Source: Peptococcus simiae
GTDB lineage: Bacteria; Bacillota; Peptococcia; Peptococcales; Peptococcaceae
Assembly (NCBI RefSeq): GCF_046097595.1
Contig: NZ_JBJUVG010000001.1
Location: forward strand, 186,001 to 250,000
Direction: 5' to 3'
Length of the DNA stretch: 64,000 nucleotides
Below are positions 43,100-51,805 of this stretch, in pieces. The notes under the pieces are model-generated. The model was not told the origin of the DNA. It worked only from the letters and a program-made list of their open reading frames with translations, and did not search any database. Position numbers and translations under genes: made by a program. How positions within the stretch are numbered: the first letter of the stretch is position 1; the number at the start of each line of letters is the position of its first letter.

Positions 43100-43128
43100 T
43101 TGCATCGTATTTACGGCTGTGTTAAACT
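43100..43128 (+). promoter_or_regulatory. S10 operon promoter
   Basis: TTGCAT (43100-43105), 17 bases, TAAACT (43123-43128). It may drive the whole rpsJ-rplQ block, which has no clear internal terminator. Confidence 0.7.
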
Positions 43129-43134
43129 ATTGGG

Positions 43135-43245
43135 GTGTCTCACTGTGAAGAAGCGGAAGGTTGCTGGATTTATGGACACGCCAGAGTCCGTGGCCCAGGT
43201 TTTTCCGTGGAGCATGTCCGCTAATCGGGCGCTTAAGGAGGAAAT
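43135..43245 (+). promoter_or_regulatory. S10 operon leader
   Basis: About 110 bases of leader with a possible long-range stem GGACACGC (43174-43181) / GCATGTCC (43212-43219) around GC-rich hairpins. Position and structure suggest an r-protein-sensing leader, but I recognise no known class. Confidence 0.35.
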
Positions 43246-43251
43246 ATAAGA

Positions 43252-43560
43252 ATGGCAAGAAACAAAATCAGAATTCGGTTAAAAGCCTTTGACCACAAGC
43301 TGCTGGATCAAAGCGCAAGCAAAATCGTCGAAACAGCTAAGAAAACCGGTGCCAATGTGGCCGGTCCGATTCCGCTGCCGACGGAAAAGAGTGTTTTCAC
43401 CGTACTGCGGTCACCCCACGTCAATAAAGACAGCCGGGAACAATTTGAACGCCGTACCCACAAACGCTTGGTTGATATAACCGAACACACCAACAAGACT
43501 GTTGAAGCGCTGATGCGCCTTGACCTGCCGAGTGGTGTAGAAATCGAAATCAAACTGTAA
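43252..43560 (+). CDS. rpsJ: 30S ribosomal protein S10
   Basis: 102 aa. KIRIRLKAFDHKLLDQSASK and PLPTEKSVFTVLRSPHVNKD are canonical. First gene of the S10 operon; RBS AAGGAGG. Confidence 0.98.
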   Translation: MARNKIRIRLKAFDHKLLDQSASKIVETAKKTGANVAGPIPLPTEKSVFTVLRSPHVNKDSREQFERRTHKRLVDITEHTNKTVEALMRLDLPSGVEIEIKL

Positions 43561-43585
43561 GTTAAATTAAGGAGGTGCAGTACAC

Positions 43586-44212
43586 ATGAAAGCGATTTTA
43601 GGTAAGAAGATTGGGATGACCCAAGTCTTTACGCCCGAAGGGGCGCTCATTCCGGTGACCGCTATTGAAGCCGGTCCCTGCTATGTAACCCAAGTAAAAA
43701 CCAACGACAATGACGGCTACGAAGCTGTGCAAGTGGGCTTTGGCGCTGTAAAACCGGTCCGTGTTAATAAACCCATGCAGGGGCATTTTGATAAAGCCGG
43801 TGTGGCCGCAGCTCGCTACTTGCGAGAATTTCGTGTGGATGATGCAGCCGAATTTACTACCGGTCAAACCATCGCTGCCGATGTGTTTGAAGCGGGAGAT
43901 AAAGTGGATGTAACCGGAACCAGCAAGGGTAAAGGCTTTGCAGGTACCATTAAGCGCTATGGCGCACACAGAGGCCCCATGTCCCACGGTTCCAAGCATA
44001 AACGGAAAACGGGTTCCCTTGGTGCAGCAGGCCCAAGCCGCGTATTCAAAGGGCATCATTCCCCGGGTCGTAAAGGTAATGCAAAAACCACTGTTCAAAA
44101 CTTGGAAGTGGTTAAGGTTGACGTAGAAAACAACTTGATCTTAGTCAAAGGTGCCGTACCGGGGGCTAAGAAGAGCCTGGTCGTATTACAAACCAGCGTC
44201 AAGTCGAAGTAG
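43586..44212 (+). CDS. rplC: 50S ribosomal protein L3
   Basis: 208 aa. AILGKKIGMTQVFTPEGALI start and the SKGKGFAGTIKRYGAHRGPM extension that reaches the peptidyl-transferase centre. RBS AAGGAGGTG. Confidence 0.98.
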   Translation: MKAILGKKIGMTQVFTPEGALIPVTAIEAGPCYVTQVKTNDNDGYEAVQVGFGAVKPVRVNKPMQGHFDKAGVAAARYLREFRVDDAAEFTTGQTIAADVFEAGDKVDVTGTSKGKGFAGTIKRYGAHRGPMSHGSKHKRKTGSLGAAGPSRVFKGHHSPGRKGNAKTTVQNLEVVKVDVENNLILVKGAVPGAKKSLVVLQTSVKSK

Positions 44213-44229
44213 GGAAGGGAGGATAACCA

Positions 44230-44853
44230 ATGCCAAAAGTTAACTTGTACAATATGGAAGGCGCAAGCTTAGGTGAGCTTGACCTTTCCGAAAAGGTCTT
44301 CGGTGCTGAAGCCAACGAGGCTGTCGTGCACGAAGTGGTTGTTGCTTACCTCGCCGGCTTGCGCCGTGGGACCAGCAGCACCAAGAGCCGCGGCGAAGTA
44401 CGTGGCGGTGGCCGTAAGCCCTGGCGTCAAAAAGGGACCGGTCGTGCCCGCGTAGGGACCATCCGGTCTCCGCTATGGCGTGGTGGGTCCATCATCTTTG
44501 GGCCGAAACCGAGAAGCTACAAGAAAGGCATCAATAAGAAGAAAGTCCTCGTGGCTTTACGGAGTGCCCTGTCTGCCAAGGTAGCAGAAGACGCTCTGAT
44601 TGTTTTAGATGAACTCACTTTCGATGCACCGAAAACCAAGGACATGCTGAAAGTACTGGATGCAGTTAAATCCACCGGCAAGTTCCTCCTGGTCCTCGGT
44701 GAAGAAAATGAAACGGTTATCAAAAGCGCCCGCAATATTCCCGGGTCTGCCATCACTACCGTTAACCGTCTGACCACTTATGATGTCCTTCATGCAGATA
44801 AACTGATCATCACTAAAGACGCCCTTGCAAAAGTCGAGGAGGTGCTGGCGTAA
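44230..44853 (+). CDS. rplD: 50S ribosomal protein L4
   Basis: 207 aa. The exit-tunnel loop GGRKPWRQKGTGRARVGTIR is intact. Its stop overlaps the rplW start (TAATG). Confidence 0.98.
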   Translation: MPKVNLYNMEGASLGELDLSEKVFGAEANEAVVHEVVVAYLAGLRRGTSSTKSRGEVRGGGRKPWRQKGTGRARVGTIRSPLWRGGSIIFGPKPRSYKKGINKKKVLVALRSALSAKVAEDALIVLDELTFDAPKTKDMLKVLDAVKSTGKFLLVLGEENETVIKSARNIPGSAITTVNRLTTYDVLHADKLIITKDALAKVEEVLA

Positions 44854-45140
44854 TGAAACTGGCACGCGATATTATCATTAAACCGATTGTTACGGAAAAA
44901 TCCGTAGACTTAATGGCAGAAAACAAATACTGCTTTAAGGTTGCAGCAGATGCCAATAAAATCGAAATTCAAAAAGCAATCGAAGAAATTTTCAAAGTGG
45001 CTGTTGTTCAGGTCAACACCCTGAATGTCAAAGGTAAAAAGAAACGGGTCGGCCGTTCTGTAGGGATGACCTCCGGCTATCAGAAAGCCATTGTTACCTT
45101 GGCTGAAGGCGACAGCATTGAAATCTTTGAAGGCATGTAA
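44853..45140 (+). CDS. rplW: 50S ribosomal protein L23
   Basis: 95 aa. KPIVTEKSVDLMAENKYCFK and VNTLNVKGKKKRVGR are typical. Lies at the tunnel exit where trigger factor and SRP dock. GAGGTG lies ahead, inside rplD. Confidence 0.97.
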   Translation: MKLARDIIIKPIVTEKSVDLMAENKYCFKVAADANKIEIQKAIEEIFKVAVVQVNTLNVKGKKKRVGRSVGMTSGYQKAIVTLAEGDSIEIFEGM

Positions 45141-45158
45141 TTGAACGGAGGGTACTAA

Positions 45159-45992
45159 ATGGCACTGAAATCATTTAAACCGACTTCTGCCGGTGTTCGT
45201 CATATGACGGTCTCTCCGTTTACGGAAGTGACCACCGACAAACCGGAGAAATCGCTTCTCGAACCGCTTCACAGAAAAGCAGGTCGTAACAGCCGTGGTG
45301 TCATCACGGTTCGCCACCATGGCGGCGGCCATAAAAGAAAATATCGTATCATTGACTTCAAACGGAACAAAGACGGCATCCCCGCTCGGGTAGCAACGAT
45401 CGAATACGATCCGAACCGGAGTGCCCGGATTGCCCTTTTACACTATGTAGATGGTGAAAAACGCTACATTCTCGCCCCGGACGGCCTCAAAGTAGGGGAT
45501 AAAGTTTACTCCGGTAGCGATGCCGACATCAAAATCGGTAACGCCCTCCCTCTGGCCAATATCCCGAACGGTTCCTTCATCCACAACATTGAACTGCAAC
45601 CGGGTAAGGGTGGCCAACTTTGCCGCAGCGCCGGCGTCGGCGCCCAGCTCATGGCTAAAGAAGGCAAGTACGGCACCGTCCGTCTGCCGAGCGGCGAAAT
45701 GCGTCGTATTTTACTCACCTGCCGGGCTACCATTGGCGAAGTCGGCAACAGTGAACACGCCAACATCTCCATCGGTAAAGCCGGCCGTTCTCGCTGGATG
45801 AACAAACGCCCCCATGTTCGCGGTTCTGTTATGAACCCGAATGATCACCCGCACGGTGGTGGTGAAGGTCGCGCACCTGTTGGTCGTAAGTCCCCTGTAT
45901 CTCCTTGGGGTAAAGTGGCTCACGGTGGTAAGACCCGTAATCCTAAGAAACTGAGCAACCAGTTCATCGTCAGATCCAGAAAAGGCAAGTAA
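45159..45992 (+). CDS. rplB: 50S ribosomal protein L2
   Basis: 277 aa. GRNSRGVITVRHHGGGHKRK and the peptidyl-transferase-proximal VMNPNDHPHGGGEGRAPVGR are canonical. Confidence 0.98.
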   Translation: MALKSFKPTSAGVRHMTVSPFTEVTTDKPEKSLLEPLHRKAGRNSRGVITVRHHGGGHKRKYRIIDFKRNKDGIPARVATIEYDPNRSARIALLHYVDGEKRYILAPDGLKVGDKVYSGSDADIKIGNALPLANIPNGSFIHNIELQPGKGGQLCRSAGVGAQLMAKEGKYGTVRLPSGEMRRILLTCRATIGEVGNSEHANISIGKAGRSRWMNKRPHVRGSVMNPNDHPHGGGEGRAPVGRKSPVSPWGKVAHGGKTRNPKKLSNQFIVRSRKGK

Positions 45993-46016
45993 GCCGGCGA
46001 GGAAGGAGTGAATGTA

Positions 46017-46298
46017 ATGAGCAGATCGTTAAAAAAGGGACCTTTTGTAGACGAAAAGCTTTACAATCGTGTCGTTCAAATGAACGAAGCGAACGAAAAA
46101 TCAGTCATTAAGACCTGGAGTCGTGCATCGACGATTTTCCCTGAATTCGTCGGTCATACCTTTGCCGTCCATGATGGCAGAAAACACATCCCGGTATACG
46201 TTACTGAGGATATGGTTGGACATAAACTAGGTGAATTCGCCCCGACCCGTACCTTCCGTGGTCACGGTGGCGGCGAAAAATCCACCGGGTTAAGATAG
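46017..46298 (+). CDS. rpsS: 30S ribosomal protein S19
   Basis: 93 aa from MSRSLKKGPFVDEKL; the three extra upstream codons are not family-like. GGAAGGAGTG precedes. KLGEFAPTRTFRGHG is conserved. Confidence 0.97.
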   Translation: MSRSLKKGPFVDEKLYNRVVQMNEANEKSVIKTWSRASTIFPEFVGHTFAVHDGRKHIPVYVTEDMVGHKLGEFAPTRTFRGHGGGEKSTGLR

Positions 46299-46313
46299 GA
46301 AGGAGGCGTCCAA

Positions 46314-46646
46314 GTGGAAGCAAAAGCATGTGCAAAATTCGTACGCATCTCCCCGCTGAAAGCCCGTCAAATTGTTGACTTGATCCGTGGCAAAAGCGTT
46401 GAAGAAGCCATGATCACTTTAAAATTTACCGCTCACAAGGCCTCTCCTATTGTCGAAAAGGTGCTTAAGAGCGCCGTCGCCAATGCTGAACATAATTATG
46501 ACATGAGCACTGATTCTTTATACATCTCATGTGCTACCGTTGACCAGGGCCCGTCCATTAAGCGCTTCAAACCGCGTGCCATGGGCCGTGCTGACGGTAT
46601 TACCAAAAAGACCAGTCATATCACCATTACGGTCGCTGAAAGATAG
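46314..46646 (+). CDS. rplV: 50S ribosomal protein L22
   Basis: 110 aa, GTG start after GGAAGGAGGCG. KFVRISPLKARQIVDLIRGK is canonical, and the tunnel loop RFKPRAMGRADGI has no insertion. Confidence 0.97.
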   Translation: MEAKACAKFVRISPLKARQIVDLIRGKSVEEAMITLKFTAHKASPIVEKVLKSAVANAEHNYDMSTDSLYISCATVDQGPSIKRFKPRAMGRADGITKKTSHITITVAER

Positions 46647-46656
46647 GAGGAAAAAA

Positions 46657-47325
46657 GTGGGTCAAAAAGTCAATCCGATTGGCATGCGCGTCGGCATCAT
46701 CCGTGACTGGGATGCCAGATGGTATGCTGATGATAAAAACTATGTGGATCTTTTACATGAAGACTTTCAAATTCGCGAATTCGTCAAGAAAAAACTTTTC
46801 GAAAGTGGCGTATCCTCCATTATCATTGAACGGACCGGCACGACGAAAGTAAAAGTGACGATTCATACCGCTAAGCCGGGCATTGTCATCGGCAAAAACG
46901 GGTCTGCAATCGAAGTCCTTCGTGCAGAATTGGAAAAAATGACCGGTAAGAGCGTTTCCATCTCTGTTATGGAAGTTAAACGCCCTGAGGCAGATGCTCA
47001 GCTCATCGCTGAAAGCATTGCAGAAGCTTTGGTCCGTCGGATCGCTTTCCGTCGTGCCATCAAACAAGCCCTGCAACGTGCCAACAAGGCCGGTGTTAAA
47101 GGGATTAAAGTTGCCGTAAGCGGCCGCCTCGGCGGGGCTGACATTGCCCGGACCGAATGGGCCACTGAAGGTAAGGTACCCCTGCACACCCTGCGTGCAG
47201 ACATCGACTACGGCTTTTATGAAGCCGATACCACCTATGGTAAAATCGGTGTTAAGGTTTGGACCTATAAAGGGGAAGTCCTACCGGAAGCTGCCGGCAT
47301 TCAAAATAAAAAAGGAGGTCGGTAA
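46657..47325 (+). CDS. rpsC: 30S ribosomal protein S3
   Basis: 222 aa. GTG start at 46657 (GQKVNPIGMRVGIIRDWD), TAGGAGG ahead. The frame is open upstream through rplV in another register. The KH domain GIVIGKNGSAIEVLRAEL is intact. Confidence 0.97.
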   Translation: MGQKVNPIGMRVGIIRDWDARWYADDKNYVDLLHEDFQIREFVKKKLFESGVSSIIIERTGTTKVKVTIHTAKPGIVIGKNGSAIEVLRAELEKMTGKSVSISVMEVKRPEADAQLIAESIAEALVRRIAFRRAIKQALQRANKAGVKGIKVAVSGRLGGADIARTEWATEGKVPLHTLRADIDYGFYEADTTYGKIGVKVWTYKGEVLPEAAGIQNKKGGR

Positions 47326-47327
47326 GC

Positions 47328-47762
47328 ATGTTAATGCCTAAAAGAACAAAATGGCGCCGCCCTCATCGTAGAAGCTTAAAGGGTAAGGCCCATCGGGGCA
47401 CCAAGGTCACCTATGGTGAATACGGTTTACAGGCTACCAGCGGCCACTGGGTAACCAGTCGCCAAATCGAAGCCGCCCGTATCGCCATGACCCGTTACAT
47501 TAAACGTGGTGGCCAAGTATGGATTAAAATCTTCCCGGACCAACCGGTTACCGCTAAGCCCGCCGAAGTCCGCATGGGTTCCGGTAAAGGGGCACCTGAC
47601 TACTGGGTAGCTATCGTCAAACCGGGCCGGGTTATGTTTGAAATCGGCGGCGTGCCCGAACCTGTTGCACGTGAAGCACTGCGTTTGGCCGCACACAAGT
47701 TGCCCTTGACTTGCAAATTCGTCAAACGTGAGGAAATGGAGGGCGATCAGAGTGAAAGCTGA
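47328..47762 (+). CDS. rplP: 50S ribosomal protein L16
   Basis: 144 aa from MLMPKRTKWRRPHR, preceded by AGGAGGTCGG. KGAPDYWVAIVKPGRVMFE is typical. Its 3' end overlaps rpmC by 11 bases. Confidence 0.97.
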   Translation: MLMPKRTKWRRPHRRSLKGKAHRGTKVTYGEYGLQATSGHWVTSRQIEAARIAMTRYIKRGGQVWIKIFPDQPVTAKPAEVRMGSGKGAPDYWVAIVKPGRVMFEIGGVPEPVAREALRLAAHKLPLTCKFVKREEMEGDQSES

Positions 47763-47955
47763 AGCTTTAAGAGATCTTTCTATGGATGAATTAAATAAAA
47801 AAGTTCTGGACCTCAAAGAAGAGCTTTTCAACCTGCGTTTCCAAATGGCGACCGGTCAGCTCGAAAATCCGATGCAATTAAAACAGGTCCGTAAAGATAT
47901 CGCCCGCGCAAAAACCGTGATTCGCGAACGCGAAATCGCCGGCGATCTTGACTGA
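47752..47955 (+). CDS. rpmC: 50S ribosomal protein L29
   Basis: 67 aa with GTG start at 47752 (KAEALRDLSMDELNKKVLDL), ATGGAGGG ahead within rplP. An earlier in-frame ATG would add eight non-family residues. Confidence 0.95.
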   Translation: MKAEALRDLSMDELNKKVLDLKEELFNLRFQMATGQLENPMQLKQVRKDIARAKTVIREREIAGDLD

Positions 47956-47969
47956 TTAGGAGGTAAAAA

Positions 47970-48233
47970 ATGGCAGAACGTAATTTAAGAAAAGTCCGCT
48001 ACGGTACTGTTGCCAGCGACAAGATGGACAAGACCATCGTTGTTGCCGTGGACAGCCATTCGCCACATCCTCTGTACGGCAAAATCGCTAAACACACCAA
48101 AAAATACAAAGTGCACGATGAAAACAACGACGCCAAAGTAGGCGATTGGGTTAGAATTATGGAAACCCGTCCCCTTTCCAAGACCAAAAGATGGCGTCTG
48201 GATTCCATCATCGAACGCGCTGACATTGTGTAG
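47970..48233 (+). CDS. rpsQ: 30S ribosomal protein S17
   Basis: 87 aa. GTVASDKMDKTIVVAVD and VRIMETRPLSKTKRWRL are canonical. RBS TAGGAGG. Confidence 0.97.
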   Translation: MAERNLRKVRYGTVASDKMDKTIVVAVDSHSPHPLYGKIAKHTKKYKVHDENNDAKVGDWVRIMETRPLSKTKRWRLDSIIERADIV

Positions 48234-48257
48234 GCGGTAGTTTAGGAGGAAGACAGA

Positions 48258-48623
48258 ATGATACAACAGGAAACAAGACTCAAGGTTGGCGATAATACCG
48301 GCGCTAAAGAACTCCTGTGCATTCGCGTGCTCGGTGGGACCAAGCGTCGCTACGCATCCGTTGGGGATATCATAGTTTGCTCCGTCAAAGAAGCAACACC
48401 CGGTGGCGTGGTCAAGAAAGGCGATGTCGTTAAAGCGGTCGTTGTTCGTACAAAACGCGCAGTTAAACGCGCTGACGGTTCTTATATTCGCTTCAGCGAA
48501 AATGCTGCTGTGATCATCAAGGACGATAAGGGTCCCCGCGGCACCCGTATTTTCGGGCCCGTAGCCAGAGAGCTGCGTCAAGACTTCATGAAAATCGTCT
48601 CTTTGGCACCCGAAGTGCTTTAA
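48258..48623 (+). CDS. rplN: 50S ribosomal protein L14
   Basis: 121 aa. MIQQETRLKVGDNTGAKELL and GPVARELRQDFMKIVSLAPE are canonical. RBS TAGGAGGAAG. Confidence 0.98.
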   Translation: MIQQETRLKVGDNTGAKELLCIRVLGGTKRRYASVGDIIVCSVKEATPGGVVKKGDVVKAVVVRTKRAVKRADGSYIRFSENAAVIIKDDKGPRGTRIFGPVARELRQDFMKIVSLAPEVL

Positions 48624-48638
48624 GCGGAGGTGAATACA

Positions 48639-48956
48639 GTGGGAAAAATCAGATTGAGAAAGGGCGATGAAGTCATCGTCATTTCCGGTAAAGATAAAGG
48701 TAAGATCGGTAAGATCATTAAAGTGCTCCCGGCAAAAGATCGCGTGATCGTTGAAGGTGTGGCTGTCGCTAAGCGGCATACCAAACCCAGCCAGGCGAAT
48801 CCGCAGGGCGGCATTGTTGATAAAGAAATGCCCATTCATGTATCTAACGTGATGGCCTATGATGCGAAGAATAAAAAAGGCTCCCGCCTTGGTTACCGTG
48901 TTGATGAAGACGGTAAAAAAGTTCGCATCCTGGTCAGCACCGGAGCAGAATTTTAA
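48639..48956 (+). CDS. rplX: 50S ribosomal protein L24
   Basis: 105 aa, GTG start at 48639 after CGGAGGTGAATACA; the GTG three codons earlier is inside the ribosome site. The KOW motif GDEVIVISGKDKGKIGKI is present. Confidence 0.96.
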   Translation: MGKIRLRKGDEVIVISGKDKGKIGKIIKVLPAKDRVIVEGVAVAKRHTKPSQANPQGGIVDKEMPIHVSNVMAYDAKNKKGSRLGYRVDEDGKKVRILVSTGAEF

Positions 48957-48970
48957 GAAAGGAGGACATC

Positions 48971-49510
48971 ATGGCAAGACTTAAGGACAAATATACGAAT
49001 GATATTGCACCGGCTTTAGTCAAAGAATTCGGCTATGAAAACGTCATGGCCATTCCTAAGCTGGACAAGGTAGTGGTAAACATCGGCCTCGGCGAAGCAA
49101 TCGCCAACCCGAAAGCCCTTGATGCAGCCTTAGAAGACATCGCTGCGATTACCGGTCAGAAACCGGTTGTCACCCGGGCTAAAAAGTCCATCGCAGGCTT
49201 CAAACTGCGTGAAGACATGCCGATTGGGGTCAAAGTAACCCTGCGTGGTGATCGGATGTATGAATTCATCGACCGCCTCTTTAACGTAGCCCTTCCGCGT
49301 GTTCGGGACTTCCGTGGCGTATCTCCTAAGAGTTTCGATGGTCGTGGCAACTATTCCCTCGGCCTTCGTGAACAGCTGATCTTCCCGGAAATCGATTTCG
49401 ATAAGGTGGACAAGGTGCGCGGTATGCAAATCGCCTTTACCACCACAGCTAAAACGGACGAAGAAGGCAAGGCGCTCTTAACGGCGCTTGGCATGCCGTT
49501 TGCAGGTTAA
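48971..49510 (+). CDS. rplE: 50S ribosomal protein L5
   Basis: 179 aa, binds 5S rRNA. ITGQKPVVTRAKKSIAGFKL and PRVRDFRGVSPKSFDGRGN are canonical. Confidence 0.98.
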   Translation: MARLKDKYTNDIAPALVKEFGYENVMAIPKLDKVVVNIGLGEAIANPKALDAALEDIAAITGQKPVVTRAKKSIAGFKLREDMPIGVKVTLRGDRMYEFIDRLFNVALPRVRDFRGVSPKSFDGRGNYSLGLREQLIFPEIDFDKVDKVRGMQIAFTTTAKTDEEGKALLTALGMPFAG

Positions 49511-49524
49511 TTGGGAGGTATAAA

Positions 49525-49704
49525 ATGGCAAAGACGTCTCAAAAAGTACGCAAAGCGCCCAAATATAAAGTTCGTGAACACAATCGTTGTAAAGTTTGTG
49601 GCCGCCCTCACGGCTATATGCGCAAATTTGGCTTATGCCGCGTTTGCTTCCGTGAACTGGCCAGCAAAGGCGAACTGCCGGGTGTTACGAAATCCAGCTG
49701 GTAA
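49525..49704 (+). CDS. rpsZ: 30S ribosomal protein S14, zinc (type Z) form
   Basis: A 59-aa gene encoding MAKTSQKVRKAPKYKVREHN and CKVCGRPHGYMRKFGLCRVC, ending TKSSW. The two CxxC pairs make the short zinc-binding S14 of Bacillota. It is slightly shorter than the usual 61 aa. GGGAGGTATAAA precedes the ATG. A longer reading frame overlapping it in another register is spurious. Confidence 0.97.
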   Translation: MAKTSQKVRKAPKYKVREHNRCKVCGRPHGYMRKFGLCRVCFRELASKGELPGVTKSSW

Positions 49705-49733
49705 GCCCTACCCTGGAAGGAGGTCATAAATAA

Positions 49734-50132
49734 ATGGTAATGACAGATCCCATCGCGGATTTTTTAACCCGTATCCGCAATGCAAATATGCAGCGGCATG
49801 AAAAAGTTGAAATCCCCGCTTCTAAAGTAAAAGTATCCATTGCGGAAATCCTTTTAGAAGAAGGGTTTATTAAAAATTATGACGTGACCGAAGATGGCAA
49901 GCAAGGCATTGTGACGGTGACCTTGAAATACGGCCCGGAACGTGAACACGTTATCTCCGGTCTCAAGCGCATCTCCAAACCCGGCCTGAAGGTCTACTGC
50001 AAAAAAGACAACGTTCCCAGAGTGCTCGGGGGCCTTGGTGTGGCGGTTATTTCCACCAGCCACGGCATCATGACCGATCGCCAGGCACGCAAAGACGGGC
50101 TCGGCGGCGAAGTGCTCTGCTACATCTGGTAG
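49734..50132 (+). CDS. rpsH: 30S ribosomal protein S8
   Basis: 132 aa. MTDPIADFLTRIRNAN and STSHGIMTDRQARKDGLGGE are canonical. GGAGG lies ten bases before the first ATG; the internal ATG two codons on is the alternative. Confidence 0.97.
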   Translation: MVMTDPIADFLTRIRNANMQRHEKVEIPASKVKVSIAEILLEEGFIKNYDVTEDGKQGIVTVTLKYGPEREHVISGLKRISKPGLKVYCKKDNVPRVLGGLGVAVISTSHGIMTDRQARKDGLGGEVLCYIW

Positions 50133-50142
50133 GAGGTGCCAA

Positions 50143-50688
50143 ATGAGTCGAATTGGTAAAAAACCGATCGTAATCCCTGAAGGGGTTACTGTGGATATCG
50201 CTGAAGGCAACGTGGTTCATGCCAAGGGGCCTAAAGGCGAATTAACGAAGACCATGCATTCAGATATGGTCCTGACAATGGAAAACGGTGAAATTATCGT
50301 AAAAACACCTGAAAACCAGGAAAAGGCTTACGGTCCCCTTTGGGGCTTGACCCGCAGCTTAGTTAATAATATGGTTGAAGGGGTTCATACCGGGTATTCC
50401 AAGACTCTGATTTTAAAAGGGGTCGGCTATCGTGCCCTGGTGAGCGGTAATAAATTAACCTTAAACGTCGGCTACAGCCATCCCGTTGAGATGGAAGCCC
50501 CGGAAGGGATCACCATTGAAGCCCCGGAAGCGACCAAGGTTGTTGTATCCGGTGCAGATAAAGAACTCGTCGGCGACGTTGCAGCAGATATTCGTGCCGT
50601 TCGCTTACCTGAACCTTACAAGGGCAAGGGTATCCGTTACGAAAACGAACATATCAAACTGAAAGCCGGTAAGACCGGCACCAAGTAG
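50143..50688 (+). CDS. rplF: 50S ribosomal protein L6
   Basis: 181 aa. SRIGKKPIVIPEGVTVDI and LPEPYKGKGIRYENEHIKLK are canonical. Confidence 0.98.
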   Translation: MSRIGKKPIVIPEGVTVDIAEGNVVHAKGPKGELTKTMHSDMVLTMENGEIIVKTPENQEKAYGPLWGLTRSLVNNMVEGVHTGYSKTLILKGVGYRALVSGNKLTLNVGYSHPVEMEAPEGITIEAPEATKVVVSGADKELVGDVAADIRAVRLPEPYKGKGIRYENEHIKLKAGKTGTK

Positions 50689-50710
50689 GGCCGGAAAGGA
50701 GTGACCTGTT

Positions 50711-51064
50711 TTGAAGAAAAATTATGATCGCAAAGCGATTCGTGCGAAAAAACATAAAAGAATGCGTTTTTATCTCCAAGGCACTGCAGACCGCCCACGT
50801 TTGTCTGTATTTCGCAGCGCACGTCATATCTATGCACAGATTATTGACGATAGCATTGGTAAGACCTTGGTGAGCGCCTCTACCTTAAAGGCTAGTGCTG
50901 AGGGCGACAAAACTGAACAGGCTCATGAGGTGGGCTTAGCAATCGGTAAAAAAGCACTTGAGCAGGGCATCACTAAAGTCGTCTTCGACCGTGGCGGTAA
51001 TGTTTATCATGGCCGCATTAAAGCACTGGCTGAAGGCGCTCGTGAAGCCGGACTGGACTTTTAG
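50711..51064 (+). CDS. rplR: 50S ribosomal protein L18
   Basis: 117 aa, TTG start with AAAGGAGTG ahead. Binds 5S rRNA; RPRLSVFRSARHIYAQIIDD and VVFDRGGNVYHGRIKALAEG are canonical. Confidence 0.97.
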   Translation: MKKNYDRKAIRAKKHKRMRFYLQGTADRPRLSVFRSARHIYAQIIDDSIGKTLVSASTLKASAEGDKTEQAHEVGLAIGKKALEQGITKVVFDRGGNVYHGRIKALAEGAREAGLDF

Positions 51065-51082
51065 GCCAAAGGAGGGAAAAGC

Positions 51083-51592
51083 GTGAATAAAGAACTCATC
51101 AATGCAAATGAGCTCGAGCTCGAAGAACGTGTCGTCACCATTAACCGCGTGGCGAAAGTTGTCAAAGGTGGTCGACGCTTCAGCTTCAGCGCCCTCGTCG
51201 TGGTCGGCAACGGTGCCGGCATTGTCGGTGTCGGGCTGGGTAAAGCGAACGAAGTGCCGGAAGCCATCCGCAAAGGCGTAGAAGACGCTAAGAAGAACCT
51301 GGTTCGTGTACCGCTGGTTAAAGGGGACACGATTCCGCACAGTGCTGTAGGCCGTTACGGGGCAGCACGTGTCATGCTTAAACCGGCCTCTGAAGGGACC
51401 GGGGTTATTTCCGGCGGGGCCGTTCGTGCCGTCGCTGAACTGGCCGGGATCAAGAACATCTTTGCTAAATCTCTGGGCAGCGATAACCAAATCAACATCG
51501 TTCGTGCAGCCATCACCGGCTTGTCCGAAATGAAAAATATTAAAGACGTAGCTCGCCTGCGTGGTAAACGCATCGAAGAAATCTGGAGCTAG
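51083..51592 (+). CDS. rpsE: 30S ribosomal protein S5
   Basis: 169 aa, GTG start after AAAGGAGGG. RVAKVVKGGRRFSFSALVVV and GTGVISGGAVRAVAELAGI are canonical. Confidence 0.98.
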   Translation: MNKELINANELELEERVVTINRVAKVVKGGRRFSFSALVVVGNGAGIVGVGLGKANEVPEAIRKGVEDAKKNLVRVPLVKGDTIPHSAVGRYGAARVMLKPASEGTGVISGGAVRAVAELAGIKNIFAKSLGSDNQINIVRAAITGLSEMKNIKDVARLRGKRIEEIWS

Positions 51593-51602
51593 GAGGGTGG
51601 AC

Positions 51603-51788
51603 ATGGCCAATTTAAAAATAACCCTGAGTAAAAGCGTAATTGGCGCTTCTGCTTCTCAGAAAAAGGTTGTTAAAGCGCTGGGCCTGACCAAGACCAACCA
51701 CAGTGTTGTACGTCCTGACGTCGACACTGTTCGTGGTATGATTGGTAAGGTTAGCCACCTCGTAACTGTAGAAGAAATCGACGCGTAG
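51603..51788 (+). CDS. rpmD: 50S ribosomal protein L30
   Basis: 61 aa from MANLKITLSKSVIGASASQK; the 14 in-frame codons upstream lie within rpsE and are not L30-like. TAGGAGGGTGG ahead. Confidence 0.96.
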   Translation: MANLKITLSKSVIGASASQKKVVKALGLTKTNHSVVRPDVDTVRGMIGKVSHLVTVEEIDA

Positions 51789-51805
51789 TTAGGAGGTGCT
51801 GTCAA

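Noticed and set aside
49511..49729. 72-codon frame over the rpsZ region
   Set aside because: Out-of-frame reading of the S14 gene at 49525-49704, which has the CxxC pairs and a good ribosome site.
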